DNA from: Aquihabitans sp. G128
Lineage (GTDB): Bacteria; Actinomycetota; Acidimicrobiia; Acidimicrobiales; Iamiaceae
DNA: 64,000 nt
NCBI RefSeq assembly: GCF_019048865.1
Contig: NZ_CP077604.1
Location: forward strand, 4,588,001-4,652,000
Direction of reading: 5' to 3'
Shown: piece by piece, positions 1 through 7,931 of the stretch
Numbering within the stretch: the stretch's first letter is position 1
Layout: the number at the start of each line of letters is the position of its first letter
Notes under the pieces: model-generated
What the model saw: only the letters and a program-made list of their open reading frames with translations
The model's database searches: none
What the model was told of the DNA's origin: nothing
Program-made: the position numbers and the translations under genes

Positions 1-1
1 C

Positions 2-511
2 CGGCCCCTCTTCACCGTGATCATCGATCCCGCCACGGCCGAGCGGGTGTGCGAGCTCTCCAACGGCACCGTCGTGGGCCCGGGCCACCTGGCCCCGTTC
101 ATCAGCACCGCCGACCTGGAGCGGGTGGTGTTCGGTCCGGGTGGCCGGGTGCTCGACGTCGGTCGCCGGTCCCGCTTCTTCCGGGGCGGGCTGCGCCGGG
201 CCATCGAGGTCCGCGACCGCCACTGCACCTTCCCGGGCTGCCGGGAACCAGCGGAGCGCTGCGACGTCGACCACATCGTCGAGTGGACCGACGGCGGCGA
301 GACCACCCAAGCGAACGGTCGCCTGCGCTGCGGCCCCCACAACCGCCAACGTCCCGGCCGCCGCACCCCCGCCCCACCCGACCCCATCGACGACCTCGAC
401 GACGAGTGGCCCGACCCACCCCCAGCCGCGGGCTGCACCCCGTCCGTCGCCTCGGACGATCCCCTCGACAGCCGACCCGACGCCGGGCCACCACCCGACC
501 CCGGCCCCTAG
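2..511 (+). CDS. HNH endonuclease domain protein of the DUF222/13E12 type, 3' part only
   Basis: The reading frame is open to the left edge, so the N-terminus (normally the DUF222 region) lies outside the window. The visible part has a Cys-x4-Cys pair (CTFPGC), then DVDHIVEW and a later CGPHN. This is the HNH nuclease layout at the C-terminal end of DUF222/13E12-repeat proteins, which are abundant in actinobacteria. After the HNH core comes a Pro/Asp/Arg-rich tail of about 50 residues with no recognisable fold. The biological role of these proteins is poorly known; an association with mobile elements is often assumed. The family call rests on the HNH motif and its setting. The GTG at 17 is an internal codon rather than a proven start. 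Confidence 0.8.
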   Translation, partial: RPLFTVIIDPATAERVCELSNGTVVGPGHLAPFISTADLERVVFGPGGRVLDVGRRSRFFRGGLRRAIEVRDRHCTFPGCREPAERCDVDHIVEWTDGGETTQANGRLRCGPHNRQRPGRRTPAPPDPIDDLDDEWPDPPPAAGCTPSVASDDPLDSRPDAGPPPDPGP

Positions 512-703
512 GTCCACCGGCCGGAACCGATCCAAGCTCACCCGATGCGGCCGCTCCGGCGGCCCCATCGGCGCGGGCCTGCGGAGCTTGTCCTACATCG
601 ACCAACGTCTTGCACCGTCTCCAGACATTAGATCGGCGCTGCTCCTGAGCGGCCCATCGGGGACGCTGCCGGTCCCGTTGTGTTGGGATTGCTTGGGCTG
701 TGA

Positions 704-709
704 GACAGT
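704..709 (+). promoter_or_regulatory. -10-like hexamer GACAGT for the gene at 717
   Basis: GACAGT fits the NANNNT form of an actinobacterial -10 element and ends 7 bp before the ATG. This is the spacing expected for a leaderless transcript. No clear -35 is visible, so the call rests on position and on the same arrangement at other genes in this window. Confidence 0.35.
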
Positions 710-716
710 TTGAGTC

Positions 717-1355
717 ATGACATCGGCGGGTGGGAGTTCCGTTCCGGGTTGGGTCATCGGGCCGGCGCTCGATCTCTTCACGGACGACAACCGTTCCAAA
801 GTCCAGGGCGTTCTCGGCCGCCCCCACGCGGTGGTTTTCGGATGGCAGTACCACTTCGCTGGCGGATCGGGCCGGACAACAGTGGTCTTCACGGCCTACG
901 CCGAATACCTCGCGTGCATTTCGGAGGCCCGTCCGGGCGATCACTTCACGCTCTACGATCTCGACTCGCTCATCCCGCTCGCATTCCTGCAACGCGCGGT
1001 CACGTCGACCGATCGTCACGAGCTGCCTGAAGCCGACTGGGAGTTGGTCGCACAGCGGCTTCGGAGGGGCCAGGACATGGTTCTCGTGCGCCGGTCCGTG
1101 GCATCGAGCGGAGCCAGCGAGGTTGAGGTGTTCGAACCGACGACTCCGGAAGACGAATGGCTCGCCGACCTCCGGGACGCCGTGAGGTCCCGGGGAGGTG
1201 AACTGTTGGGGTTCGAAGCTGCGATCCTTGACGCTGGCGTGACGGGGATCGTCTCATCGGTCACCCCGACGTCGGGTGAAGGCCGCATCCATGCCCTGGT
1301 TGATGCAAAGCGACCAGATCGAGACGGAGCGGTTCCTCTTTCGGGGCCTTACTGA
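717..1355 (+). CDS. Hypothetical protein, 212 aa
   Basis: This soluble-looking protein has balanced composition, no signal peptide and no membrane segment. I do not recognise a family. The first 90 residues contain alternating hydrophobic strands, followed by a charged helical middle (residues about 95-120) and an acidic stretch near 138-150. It starts with ATG seven bases after a -10-like hexamer and is followed by an SMI1/KNR4 gene on the same strand. It lies between an HNH gene and immunity-type genes, so it may belong to an accessory toxin/immunity patch; that is inference from neighbours only. Coding status is supported by natural-looking composition and the promoter-like hexamer. Confidence 0.6.
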   Translation: MTSAGGSSVPGWVIGPALDLFTDDNRSKVQGVLGRPHAVVFGWQYHFAGGSGRTTVVFTAYAEYLACISEARPGDHFTLYDLDSLIPLAFLQRAVTSTDRHELPEADWELVAQRLRRGQDMVLVRRSVASSGASEVEVFEPTTPEDEWLADLRDAVRSRGGELLGFEAAILDAGVTGIVSSVTPTSGEGRIHALVDAKRPDRDGAVPLSGPY

Positions 1356-1462
1356 GGCCGTCCCGTATCGCCGGGGCGAGGATGCCGCAGACGGGCACTT
1401 GGTGGGCACCCTGGCCCCACTTCTATGGAGAAGGTCGGGCAGCAACGTGCGAGGCTTGGAGG

Positions 1463-2137
1463 GTGACGAGCGGCGACCTCGGCCAGGTCCGAGACCGGAT
1501 TGATCGAATGGTGGCGTTTGGGAAGACGGCGGCGATCTTCGGCTTCGAAGGGCACCACCTCCACCTCCGCCCGCCCCTACCGCTCGAGGTGCTTCACCAG
1601 GCGGAGCAGGCGGGTGGGTATCGGCTGCCGGAGCCCTACCGGCAGTTCCTCATCGAGATCGCCGATGGAGGTGCCGGTCCCGGGTACGGCCTCTTTCCCT
1701 TCGGCACCAGCGGCGACACCGCTGAGGACACCCGCCCGTGGGGACCCGACGTCGGCGATCCGGCTCGGCCGTTCCTCCACGAACGGCTGTGGAACCTGTC
1801 CGATGCCGAACTGACACTGCCGGAGAACCTCGCCGAGGACGATCAGGACGCCTGGTTCGAGGCGCACGACCGGGTCTACTTCGACCCAATCCTCACCGAT
1901 GGGTCGATCCCGATCGCCCACATGGGATGTGCGATGTGGGTGTTGCTGGTCGTGACTGGCGATCGCGCAGGAGAGGTCTGGCTAGACGAGCGGGCGAACG
2001 CTGGCGGAATCCGGCCCATCAAGGCGAACGGCTTCGATGACTGGTACCTCGCCTGGGTGGACGAGGTGGAGCGGCAGGTGGGCGCCTCACTGACCGACCG
2101 GCGCCGGTGGCCCCAAAGTCGTCGTCACGAGTCTTGA
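1463..2137 (+). CDS. SMI1/KNR4 (SUKH) family protein, possible immunity protein
   Basis: The core has the SUKH signature: a helix leading into YRLPEPYRQFLIEIADGG, then a Gly-rich turn GPGYGLFPFG. Later come IPIAHMGCAMWVLLVVTG and GEVWLDERANAGG, the conserved strand region with an aromatic pattern. Bacterial SUKH proteins are well known as immunity proteins against polymorphic toxins and also as stress regulators. No toxin gene lies immediately upstream, so this looks like an orphan immunity gene. The start is uncertain: the frame extends to an ATG at 1382, but residues before the GTG at 1463 look non-coding; an ATG at 1508 is a third option. GGAGG sits directly against the GTG, too close to be a good ribosome-binding site. 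Confidence 0.75.
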   Translation: MTSGDLGQVRDRIDRMVAFGKTAAIFGFEGHHLHLRPPLPLEVLHQAEQAGGYRLPEPYRQFLIEIADGGAGPGYGLFPFGTSGDTAEDTRPWGPDVGDPARPFLHERLWNLSDAELTLPENLAEDDQDAWFEAHDRVYFDPILTDGSIPIAHMGCAMWVLLVVTGDRAGEVWLDERANAGGIRPIKANGFDDWYLAWVDEVERQVGASLTDRRRWPQSRRHES

Positions 2138-2247
2138 CACTGCTGCGCTGGCCACGGCCCGGTGCCCCCTGCCGCTGCGTCGAGGTCACCCATCGGGCAC
2201 CCTGACTGGCAGACTCCGGCGGTGGGCAGCGCAAACCTCGAAGTGCC

Positions 2248-2595
2248 TTGACCTCACCCGCGCCGACCTCTCCGCCAGCGCCGTCACTCCTGGGCCAGCA
2301 CGGCCGCAAGGTGTGCGCAGCGACGTACTTCGTTGCGTGGTCGGCCTGGCTCCTCGTCTTGGACTACGACGCCTTGCTCCACGAGGACTCCGGGCCTCAA
2401 CGAGGTCTTGCTGACGGGCGCCTGGTCGTCGTGCTCGTTGCGTACCTCCTTGGATGCCATGCGATGACCGGCTGGTTCTCGTGGCGCATCTCACGATCAG
2501 CCGTGTCGGGACAGCTCGTGCTGGCTGGGTCGGTCGGCGAGTTCGTCGGCTACCTCGTGCTCGTGGCCTTCACCAGCGGGTTCCCGGTGATCTAG
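2248..2595 (+). CDS. Small multi-pass membrane protein of unknown function
   Basis: The 115-residue product has about three hydrophobic segments: roughly residues 23-40 (CAATYFVAWSAWLLVL), 60-80 (VVVLVAYLLGCHAMTGWF) and 90-112 (LVLAGSVGEFVGYLVLVAF). The assigned start is a TTG, and the first 18 residues are Pro/Ser-rich, so the true start may lie elsewhere. I recognise no family. Its position in the accessory stretch, beside SUKH and DUF4279 genes, would fit an immunity-type membrane protein, but nothing in the sequence proves that. Confidence 0.45.
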   Translation: MTSPAPTSPPAPSLLGQHGRKVCAATYFVAWSAWLLVLDYDALLHEDSGPQRGLADGRLVVVLVAYLLGCHAMTGWFSWRISRSAVSGQLVLAGSVGEFVGYLVLVAFTSGFPVI

Positions 2596-2935
2596 GGCCG
2601 GAGTGCCCGGGGTGCGGGACTTCGCCACCTGATGGGATCAGTGCGGAGAGGAACCCTGGCGGATCGAAGCGGTGCTCAACCAAGTTCACCGCTACGACCG
2701 GGTCAGCGGCTTCGACCCGGGCAACCTGGCCAGACCCGGAGCGGGGCGGAGTGGATCGCAGAGGCATGGAAGGAACTCGGTTCCCGACCGGAGGTTCCGG
2801 ATCGTGCCTTCATCGTCAGCTACGAGAACGAGCCCAACGCCAGCGGCCGCCCCACGTCCTCGAACGCCGAATCGTGGATGTTCTCGCCCGCTCGCTCGGT
2901 TGGACGGGGAGGTAACCGGCGCCGTATCAAGACCG
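2596..2935 (+). other. 340-bp gap holding a possible decayed gene
   Basis: No intact gene is visible. Two adjacent forward frames read as natural protein one after the other. About 2655-2730 gives a stretch containing RIEAVLNQVHRYDRVSG, and about 2745-2890 gives EWIAEAWKELGSRPEV followed by FIVSYENEP. A single frame change near 2730 would join them. I do not recognise the family. A decayed or frameshifted gene is the simplest reading; chance is possible. Confidence 0.3.
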
Positions 2936-3697
2936 ATGCGCGGGCAAGCTTCGACGGTGCCACCCAAGCCATCCCTGCTCGCTCTCCAATGCGCCGACCT
3001 CGACGCGACCGCTGCCTTCTACGAAGATCTCGACTTCGTGTTCACGGAGGAGCAGCACGGAAGCGACCCTCGGAACCTGGCCTATCCCGGCGACGGCTGG
3101 GTGCTCGAGCTGCACCCGCTTGCGACGGGTGATCGCTCGCCGCCGCACCCGCCACGGTTGGGTCTGCGCGCCGACGACCTGCCCCGAGTCCTGAGCCAAG
3201 TGGGACAGGGCACGATCGGCGACGACGGCCACGCCGTGGTCGTGGACCCCGATGGGCGCAAGGTCGACCTGGTTGCCCACGAGGCCGAGCCCCGGGTCTC
3301 GGCTTGGCTCGTGCTGTCCACCCCCGATCCGATCGACCTCTCGTTCGTCGGGCCACTGCTCGGCAGACAGAGCCGGGCGATCGAGGTGGCCGGGCAGCCG
3401 AGGGCGATGCCGACCGGGAGGCAGAGTCGAACACCTCGCACGTCCTCTTGGTCAGGAGAGACCGTGGTGCGCCGGACCTCTGACGTGCACGACGTGGTCG
3501 TCGAAGTGCTCGGTGATCTCGACGCCGTTCGCGACGTCCACCTCAAGCTCTTGCGGGACCACGGGCTGACCGCGGCCATCTGCGTCTCGGTCCGAACCGA
3601 CGACGCCACCGCGGTCGGCACGCTCGACCGTTCCCTCCTGAGGCGCCTCGTGGACCTCGAAGTCGAGCTCGACCTGAACCTCTACGTGGAGGGCTAG
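2936..3697 (+). CDS. VOC-fold domain fused to a DUF4279-like domain
   Basis: The N-terminal half (LLALQCADLDATAAFYEDLDF, then WVLELHP and VVVDPDGRKVDL) matches the glyoxalase/bleomycin-resistance VOC fold: a beta-alpha-beta start with FY near residue 28 and a closing DPDG turn. The second half, after SAWLVLSTPDPIDLSF, carries features I associate with DUF4279: an early LGR, a TSSWS, and a closing RLVDLEVELDLNLYV. DUF4279 proteins often occur as predicted immunity or accessory proteins. The fusion is unusual. The frame is open upstream to 2672, but that part is low-complexity; ATG 2936 is preferred and GTG 2957 is possible. The gene ends 44 bp before a convergent small membrane gene. Confidence 0.65.
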   Translation: MRGQASTVPPKPSLLALQCADLDATAAFYEDLDFVFTEEQHGSDPRNLAYPGDGWVLELHPLATGDRSPPHPPRLGLRADDLPRVLSQVGQGTIGDDGHAVVVDPDGRKVDLVAHEAEPRVSAWLVLSTPDPIDLSFVGPLLGRQSRAIEVAGQPRAMPTGRQSRTPRTSSWSGETVVRRTSDVHDVVVEVLGDLDAVRDVHLKLLRDHGLTAAICVSVRTDDATAVGTLDRSLLRRLVDLEVELDLNLYVEG

Positions 3698-3741
3698 ATC
3701 CTGCAGGTCGATGTCGCCGGGCAGCGATCCCTGAGGCGGCG

Positions 3742-3942
3742 CTAGTCGCGGCCTTGGAGCATGCGCTTGATGGCCGTCAGGACGGCGGCGACGGGGATGA
3801 GCACCAGCGAGGCCGGGCCGAGGACGGCCCAGGTGTTGTTGAAGCCGGCGGAGTTGACCAGCTTCACCTGGTGGAGGTCGTCTTGGATGACGTCCTCGCC
3901 GGGGTCGAGCGGCTCGTGGCCGCCACGCTTGAGGCTGGTCAC
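3742..3942 (-). CDS. Small single-pass membrane protein, 66 aa
   Basis: A hydrophilic N-terminal half precedes one hydrophobic helix near residues 38-60 (TWAVLGPASLVLIPVAAVLT), then a short basic tail. The GTG start overlaps the stop of the upstream thioesterase gene by four bases (GTGA), so translation is probably coupled. The function is unknown. It has no resemblance to a toxin tip or to a ribosomal protein. The coupling to the thioesterase gene is the main support for its being real. Confidence 0.6.
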   Translation of the reverse strand: MTSLKRGGHEPLDPGEDVIQDDLHQVKLVNSAGFNNTWAVLGPASLVLIPVAAVLTAIKRMLQGRD

Positions 3943-4388
3943 GGCTGCTCCTCGAGGTCGGCGCGGGGCACCGACGGGGTGCTGGGGAGGGCGTAGGTGG
4001 AGGTGGCGTAGGCCACCAGCTCGTCGTTGGCCTCGGAGTAGATGCGGACCGCGACGAGCGCTTGGCGGCGACCGAGCTTGAGCAGCTCGCCGGTGGCCCG
4101 CAGCGCGGCGGGCGGGGGCTTGCGGAGGAAGTCCATGGCCAGGTGGCTGGTGACGGTGAGGAACTCGGGGCCGATCCGCGACACCACCGCCACGTAGGCC
4201 ACGGTGTCCGCCAGGGTCATGAGCGTGGGCCCCGAGATCGTGCCGCCCGGCCGCAGCTGCCCGTCGGCGAACGGCTGGCGCAGCTCGACGCCGTCATCGT
4301 CGGCCCGCACCACCTGGATCCAGTGCTCGGCGCCGGGGAAGGCGGCCGAGAGGAAGGCGTTGAGCTGGTCGGGGTCCATGGCCACCAT
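3939..4388 (-). CDS. PaaI-type hotdog thioesterase family protein
   Basis: This 149-residue hotdog-fold protein resembles PaaI/DUF4442-type acyl-CoA thioesterases. It has LRPGGTISGPTLMTLADTVA (the central helix with a catalytic-type Asp), then TVTSHLAMDFLRKPP, the strand that builds the acyl pocket. The usual substrate is an aryl- or acyl-CoA; the actual one cannot be read from sequence. It starts at ATG 4388, with ATG 4379 as an alternative. The gene is divergent from the sensor kinase gene with only 33 bp between starts. It is the first gene of a two-gene unit with the small membrane protein downstream. Confidence 0.8.
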   Translation of the reverse strand: MVAMDPDQLNAFLSAAFPGAEHWIQVVRADDDGVELRQPFADGQLRPGGTISGPTLMTLADTVAYVAVVSRIGPEFLTVTSHLAMDFLRKPPPAALRATGELLKLGRRQALVAVRIYSEANDELVAYATSTYALPSTPSVPRADLEEQP

Positions 4389-4409
4389 GGCCGGGACCCT
4401 ACCGACCCC

Positions 4410-4415
4410 TACCCT
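4410..4415 (+). promoter_or_regulatory. -10 hexamer TACCCT for the sensor kinase gene
   Basis: TACCCT ends 6 bp before the GTG at 4422. No ribosome-binding site is present, so a leaderless mRNA is likely. The divergent thioesterase gene starts 22 bp upstream of the hexamer. Confidence 0.5.
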
Positions 4416-4421
4416 GGGGCC

Positions 4422-5912
4422 GTGGCCTCCCTCGCCGAGATCGTCCGCAAGCAGTCGCGCCTGACGCTGGCCGAGATCGTGCACCTCCAGCGCCTCGTGG
4501 CGTCCTGGAACATGCTGGCCGACTTCTGCTTCTCGGACCTCCTGCTGTTCGTGCCGATCTCGGGCACCATCGACACGCCCGAGGGCGACGGCGACTTCAT
4601 GGTGGTGGGCCACGTCCGACCCTCCACCACCCAGACGCTCTACCGCCACGACCTCATCGGCGAGCAGGTGAGCGACGCCGAGCGGCCCCTCGTCACCCGC
4701 TCCATGCGGCTCGAGGAGATCATCGAGGGCGAGATCACCGTCAGCGCCGTGCGCGAGCGGGTGCGGGTGCTGTGCATCCCGGTACGCCACGACGGGCGCA
4801 CCATCGCCGTGCTGTCGCGCGAGTCGACGCCGTCGGTGGGCCGATCGCCCGGCGAGCTCGAGCGGACCTACGTCGACATCTTCAACCGCTTCGCCCGCAT
4901 GATCGCCAGCGGCGACTTCCCGTACCCGATCGAGGACTCCGACTCGAAGGAGTCGCCCCGGGTGGGCGACGGCGCGGTGGTGCTCGACCGGGCCATGTGC
5001 GTGGAGTACGCCTCGCCCAACGCAGTGTCGGCGCTGCACCGCATGGGCGTGCACGCCAACACCGAGGGCATGCGCCTGGGCGAGCTGGGCCTCGACGACG
5101 AGCCGGTGGTCGACGCCTTCACCGTCGCCAAGCCGATCACCCAGGAGATCGAGCGGGGCGAGGTCATCATCCTCCTGCGCTGCATCCCGATGCTCGACTC
5201 CCAAGGCGTGTCCGGCGCGGTGGTCCTCTTCCGCGACGTCACCGAGGTCCGCCAGCGTGACCGGCTGCTGCTCTCGAAGGACGCCACCATCCGGGAGATC
5301 CACCACCGGGTGAAGAACAACCTGCAGACCATCTCGTCGCTGCTGCAGCTGCAGGCCCGGCGCACCGGGTCCGACGACGCCAAGTCGGCCATCGCCGAGT
5401 CGGTCCGCCGGATCAGCTCCATCGCCCTGGTGCACGAGACGCTGTCGCGCGAGGCCGGCGAGGACGTCGCCTTCACCGACATCCTGCGCCCACTGGTGCA
5501 GATGGTGGCCGAGGCCGTGTCGTCGCCGGATCGCCACATCGACTTCGAGGTCACCGGCGACGCCGGCACCCTGCCGGCCCAGATCGCCACCCCCATGGCC
5601 GTGGTGCTCACCGAGCTGCTGCAGAACACCGCCGACCACGCGTTTCCGCCGGAGGAGGAGCGGGGCCGTGCGGACCGGGTGCGGGTGGAGCTGGAGTCCG
5701 ACGACGCCGGCATCGCCATCCGCGTGGTCGACAACGGGGTGGGCGTGCCCGAGGGCTTCAGCGTCGAGACCGCCAAGGGCCTGGGCCTCAGCATCGTGCG
5801 GGCCCTGGTGACCTCGGACCTGCGGGGCACCATCGACCTGTTCGAGCCGCTCGACGGCGGGCCCGGCACGGTCATCGAGCTGCGCATCCCCTTGGAGACC
5901 ATCGCCAACTAG
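4422..5912 (+). CDS. pdtaS: Sensor histidine kinase of the PdtaS type
   Basis: This 496-residue cytoplasmic kinase has no membrane segments. Residues about 1-150 form a GAF-like input domain and about 175-285 a PAS-like domain. A HisKA_2 dimerisation segment follows, with the phospho-accepting His near 294-295 in REIHHRVKNNLQ, then LLQLQARR. The HATPase domain shows LTELLQNTADHAF (N box), VVDNGVGVP (G1) and GLGLSIVRALV (G2). In mycobacteria PdtaS phosphorylates the RNA-binding antiterminator PdtaR. It sits beside whiB1 there and here, which supports orthology. The cognate regulator is not in this window. The start at GTG 4422 is set by the -10 hexamer; the frame is open further upstream, but that sequence belongs to the divergent gene. 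Confidence 0.9.
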   Translation: MASLAEIVRKQSRLTLAEIVHLQRLVASWNMLADFCFSDLLLFVPISGTIDTPEGDGDFMVVGHVRPSTTQTLYRHDLIGEQVSDAERPLVTRSMRLEEIIEGEITVSAVRERVRVLCIPVRHDGRTIAVLSRESTPSVGRSPGELERTYVDIFNRFARMIASGDFPYPIEDSDSKESPRVGDGAVVLDRAMCVEYASPNAVSALHRMGVHANTEGMRLGELGLDDEPVVDAFTVAKPITQEIERGEVIILLRCIPMLDSQGVSGAVVLFRDVTEVRQRDRLLLSKDATIREIHHRVKNNLQTISSLLQLQARRTGSDDAKSAIAESVRRISSIALVHETLSREAGEDVAFTDILRPLVQMVAEAVSSPDRHIDFEVTGDAGTLPAQIATPMAVVLTELLQNTADHAFPPEEERGRADRVRVELESDDAGIAIRVVDNGVGVPEGFSVETAKGLGLSIVRALVTSDLRGTIDLFEPLDGGPGTVIELRIPLETIAN

Positions 5913-5925
5913 GGCGAAAACGAGA

Positions 5926-5950
5926 GATGCCGGCCCGTGTGGCCGGCATC
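5926..5950. terminator. Hairpin terminator between convergent pdtaS and whiB
   Basis: A perfect 10-bp inverted repeat, GATGCCGGCC / GGCCGGCATC, has a 5-nt loop and is followed by GTTCTT on the plus strand. It lies 13 bp after the pdtaS stop and could serve both converging genes. Confidence 0.75.
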
Positions 5951-6015
5951 GTTCTTCGCGGGGGGAGCGCTTCGCCGGGGCACGCGCCGCCCCGGCGGTT
6001 CAGATCAGGTGGTGC

Positions 6016-6312
6016 TCAGGCCGTGCGGCGCTGGCGAGCGGCGTACTGCTTGCGCAGCTTGCGGCGCTCCTCCTCGGAGGTGCCGCCCCAGATGCCGGAG
6101 TCCTGGTTGGTGGCGAGGGCGAACTCGAGGCAGGCGGTCTGGGCGTCACACTGGCGGCAGACGGCCTTGGCGTTCTCGATCTGCTCGATGGCCGGGCCGG
6201 TGGTGCCGACCGGGAAGAACAGATCGGGATCGGTGTCCCGGCAAGCGGCGGTTCGACGCCACTCGTCGGATGCGATGGTGAGCGAGAGCAGGTGAGCAGA
6301 ACTCAGAGCCAC
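6016..6312 (-). CDS. whiB1: WhiB-family iron-sulfur transcription factor, WhiB1-like
   Basis: The 98-residue protein has four Cys in WhiB spacing: one in AACRDTDPDLFFP, a CxxC pair in VCRQC, and one in ACLEFAL. These are the ligands of the [4Fe-4S] cluster. GIWGGTSEEERR is the WhiB turn that contacts sigma-A, and a basic C-terminal tail follows for DNA binding. DPDLFFPVG and QDSGIWGG match mycobacterial WhiB1 closely, and pdtaS next door repeats the mycobacterial order. WhiB1 is nitric-oxide sensitive and essential in mycobacteria; that is family knowledge. It starts with GTG preceded by GGAGG at 5 bp, so this mRNA is leadered. Confidence 0.92.
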   Translation of the reverse strand: MALSSAHLLSLTIASDEWRRTAACRDTDPDLFFPVGTTGPAIEQIENAKAVCRQCDAQTACLEFALATNQDSGIWGGTSEEERRKLRKQYAARQRRTA

Positions 6313-6745
6313 GGGTGCCTCCAGACACGACGGGTGTCACGATGGCGAGATGCTCGTGACTTGCTTCACATGCCGTTCCGCTCTGCTGGATTTGCAGGAG
6401 CGGTCGGCGGGGCCGTATGGACGGTAGTGGCCGGTGCTTCCTCCTGCAAGCAGTTTTTCGCAGAATTTTCACACGTTGGACGCATTGGGCTAGGGCCGGG
6501 TTCACACGGGCGACACGGCAGGGTCGCGCGGCTTCCGGCGGCCATCGACCGAGGTCAGCGGGGTGATCGGTGCGTCCGATGGCGTGCGGGCAAGGCAGCG
6601 GCGGGACGGGTGGACGCCCCGACAGGCTGGCGCGATCGCTGCTCGCCATGTCCGTCTTGTGACGGACGACCGCTCGCGGGAGACATCCCGCCTGACCTCG
6701 TTCCGTGCCGACGGCGTCGTGCTGCGTGGCGCCTACGCTCCGCCC
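6313..6745. other. Divergent whiB / glycerophosphodiesterase control region
   Basis: This 433-bp intergenic stretch is the most A/T-containing part of the neighbourhood around 6440-6500, which includes two T-runs. Promoters for whiB (leftward, with GGAGG at 6318-6322) and for the phosphodiesterase (rightward hexamer at 6734) must lie here. I see no convincing RNA gene or conserved riboswitch. Confidence 0.5.
6734..6739 (+). promoter_or_regulatory. -10 hexamer TACGCT for the glycerophosphodiesterase gene
   Basis: TACGCT ends 6 bp before the ATG at 6746 with no ribosome-binding site between. This hexamer fixes the start against an open frame that continues upstream to 6563. Confidence 0.5.
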
Positions 6746-7435
6746 ATGGTCCGGGTCATCGCACACCGGGGCGCCTCCAAGGCCGCCCACGAGAACACCA
6801 TCGAAGCGTTCCACCTGGCGAAGGAGCTCGGTGCCGACTGGGTGGAGCTCGACGCCCGCCGCACCCGAGATGGCGCCGTCGTGGTGCACCACGACGCCCA
6901 GCTGCCCGATGGACGCGACATCGTCGCCCTCGATCGCGCCGACCTGCCGGCCTCGGTCTGCGACCTGACCGCCGCGCTCGATGCGTGCGCCGGGATGTCG
7001 GTGAACATCGAGATCAAGAACTGGCCCGACGACGTCGACTTCGACTCGACCTTCGCCGTCGCCGACTTCGTGGTGGCCGAGGTGGGTCGCCGCGGCTCGC
7101 ACGCCGAGGTGCTGGTGTCGTGCTTCCACCGCGCCACCCTCGACCACGTCCACGCCGGCGACGCCGCCATCCCCACCGCCTTCCTCCACCACTACGAGGA
7201 CCGCTCGTGGGACGAGGTGGCCGCCGACGTCGCGGCCGCCGGCCACGTCGCCCTGCACCCGTGGGACGGCGTGGTCGACCAGGACCTGGTGGGCGCGGCG
7301 CAGGCCCACGGACTCGAGGTCAACGTGTGGACCGTCGACGACCCCGAGCGCATGGCGGCCCTCATCGCCCTCGGCGTGGACGGCCTCTGCACCAACGTCC
7401 CCGACGTGGCCCGCTCGGTGGTCGACGGCCGCTGA
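6746..7435 (+). CDS. Glycerophosphodiester phosphodiesterase family protein
   Basis: This cytoplasmic 229-residue TIM-barrel enzyme should hydrolyse glycerophosphodiesters to glycerol-3-phosphate and an alcohol. Diagnostic motifs are VIAHRGASKAAHENT (catalytic His near residue 6 and Glu-Asn near 15), WVELDARRTRDGAVVVHHD (metal ligands Glu/Asp and second His) and NIEIKNW (Glu). The C-terminal WTVDDPERM and GVDGLCTNVP are the last barrel strands. There is no signal peptide, unlike secreted GlpQ, so it resembles the UgpQ type. Its stop lies one base from the stop of the convergent sigma-factor gene. Confidence 0.9.
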   Translation: MVRVIAHRGASKAAHENTIEAFHLAKELGADWVELDARRTRDGAVVVHHDAQLPDGRDIVALDRADLPASVCDLTAALDACAGMSVNIEIKNWPDDVDFDSTFAVADFVVAEVGRRGSHAEVLVSCFHRATLDHVHAGDAAIPTAFLHHYEDRSWDEVAADVAAAGHVALHPWDGVVDQDLVGAAQAHGLEVNVWTVDDPERMAALIALGVDGLCTNVPDVARSVVDGR

Positions 7436-7436
7436 G

Positions 7437-7931
7437 TCAGCTGCGCCCGACGGTGGCGGCGAGCCGCCGGCGGACGCGGTGGAGGCGCACGTGGTCGAGC
7501 GCCGCTCGGGGGGCGACCGCGACCGCTCCGACGGCGGCCACCGTGGCCGCCGCGAGGAGGTCGACGTCGCTCGGTGAGGTGTCGGTGAGCGCGGCGGCCA
7601 CCACGGCCAAGGCCTGCGAGGCGATCACGCCCTCCACCACCCGGTCCTCGATCCCCTCGTCGTGGGACCGCCGCGCTGCGGGCGGGTGGCGCGCCGCGAC
7701 CGCCCGGCGGCGGAGGTGTTCGGCCGAGACCTTGCTGGCGATGCCGTTGATCCAGGCATCGATCGGTCCTCGGTCGGGGCGGTAGCTCGCCCGACCGGCC
7801 CAGGCTCGAGCGAAGGCCTCGTCGCACAGGTCTTCGGCCTCGTCTCGCCCGTGGCGGCGACGCAAGCGCTGCACCAGCTGCGGGCGGAGGCGGGGAAACG
7901 CCTCCGAGAAGTGCTGTTGGACCTGGTCCAC
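7437..7931 (-). CDS. Short RNA polymerase sigma-70/ECF-like protein with weak region 4
   Basis: Residues about 5-75 match sigma region 2: GRDEAEDLCDEAFARAWAG, then RPDRGPIDAWINGIASKV and HLRRR, the -10 recognition and core-binding helices. The second half should be region 4 but is Ala-rich (LAAATVAAVGAVAVAP) and lacks a clear helix-turn-helix. It ends in a basic LHRVRRRLAATV. The protein (164 aa) may be a degenerate ECF sigma factor, or may act with a region-4 partner. It starts at GTG 7931. It is divergent from the truncated rhs gene. A role in controlling the toxin island is possible but unproven. Confidence 0.7.
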   Translation of the reverse strand: MDQVQQHFSEAFPRLRPQLVQRLRRRHGRDEAEDLCDEAFARAWAGRASYRPDRGPIDAWINGIASKVSAEHLRRRAVAARHPPAARRSHDEGIEDRVVEGVIASQALAVVAAALTDTSPSDVDLLAAATVAAVGAVAVAPRAALDHVRLHRVRRRLAATVGRS

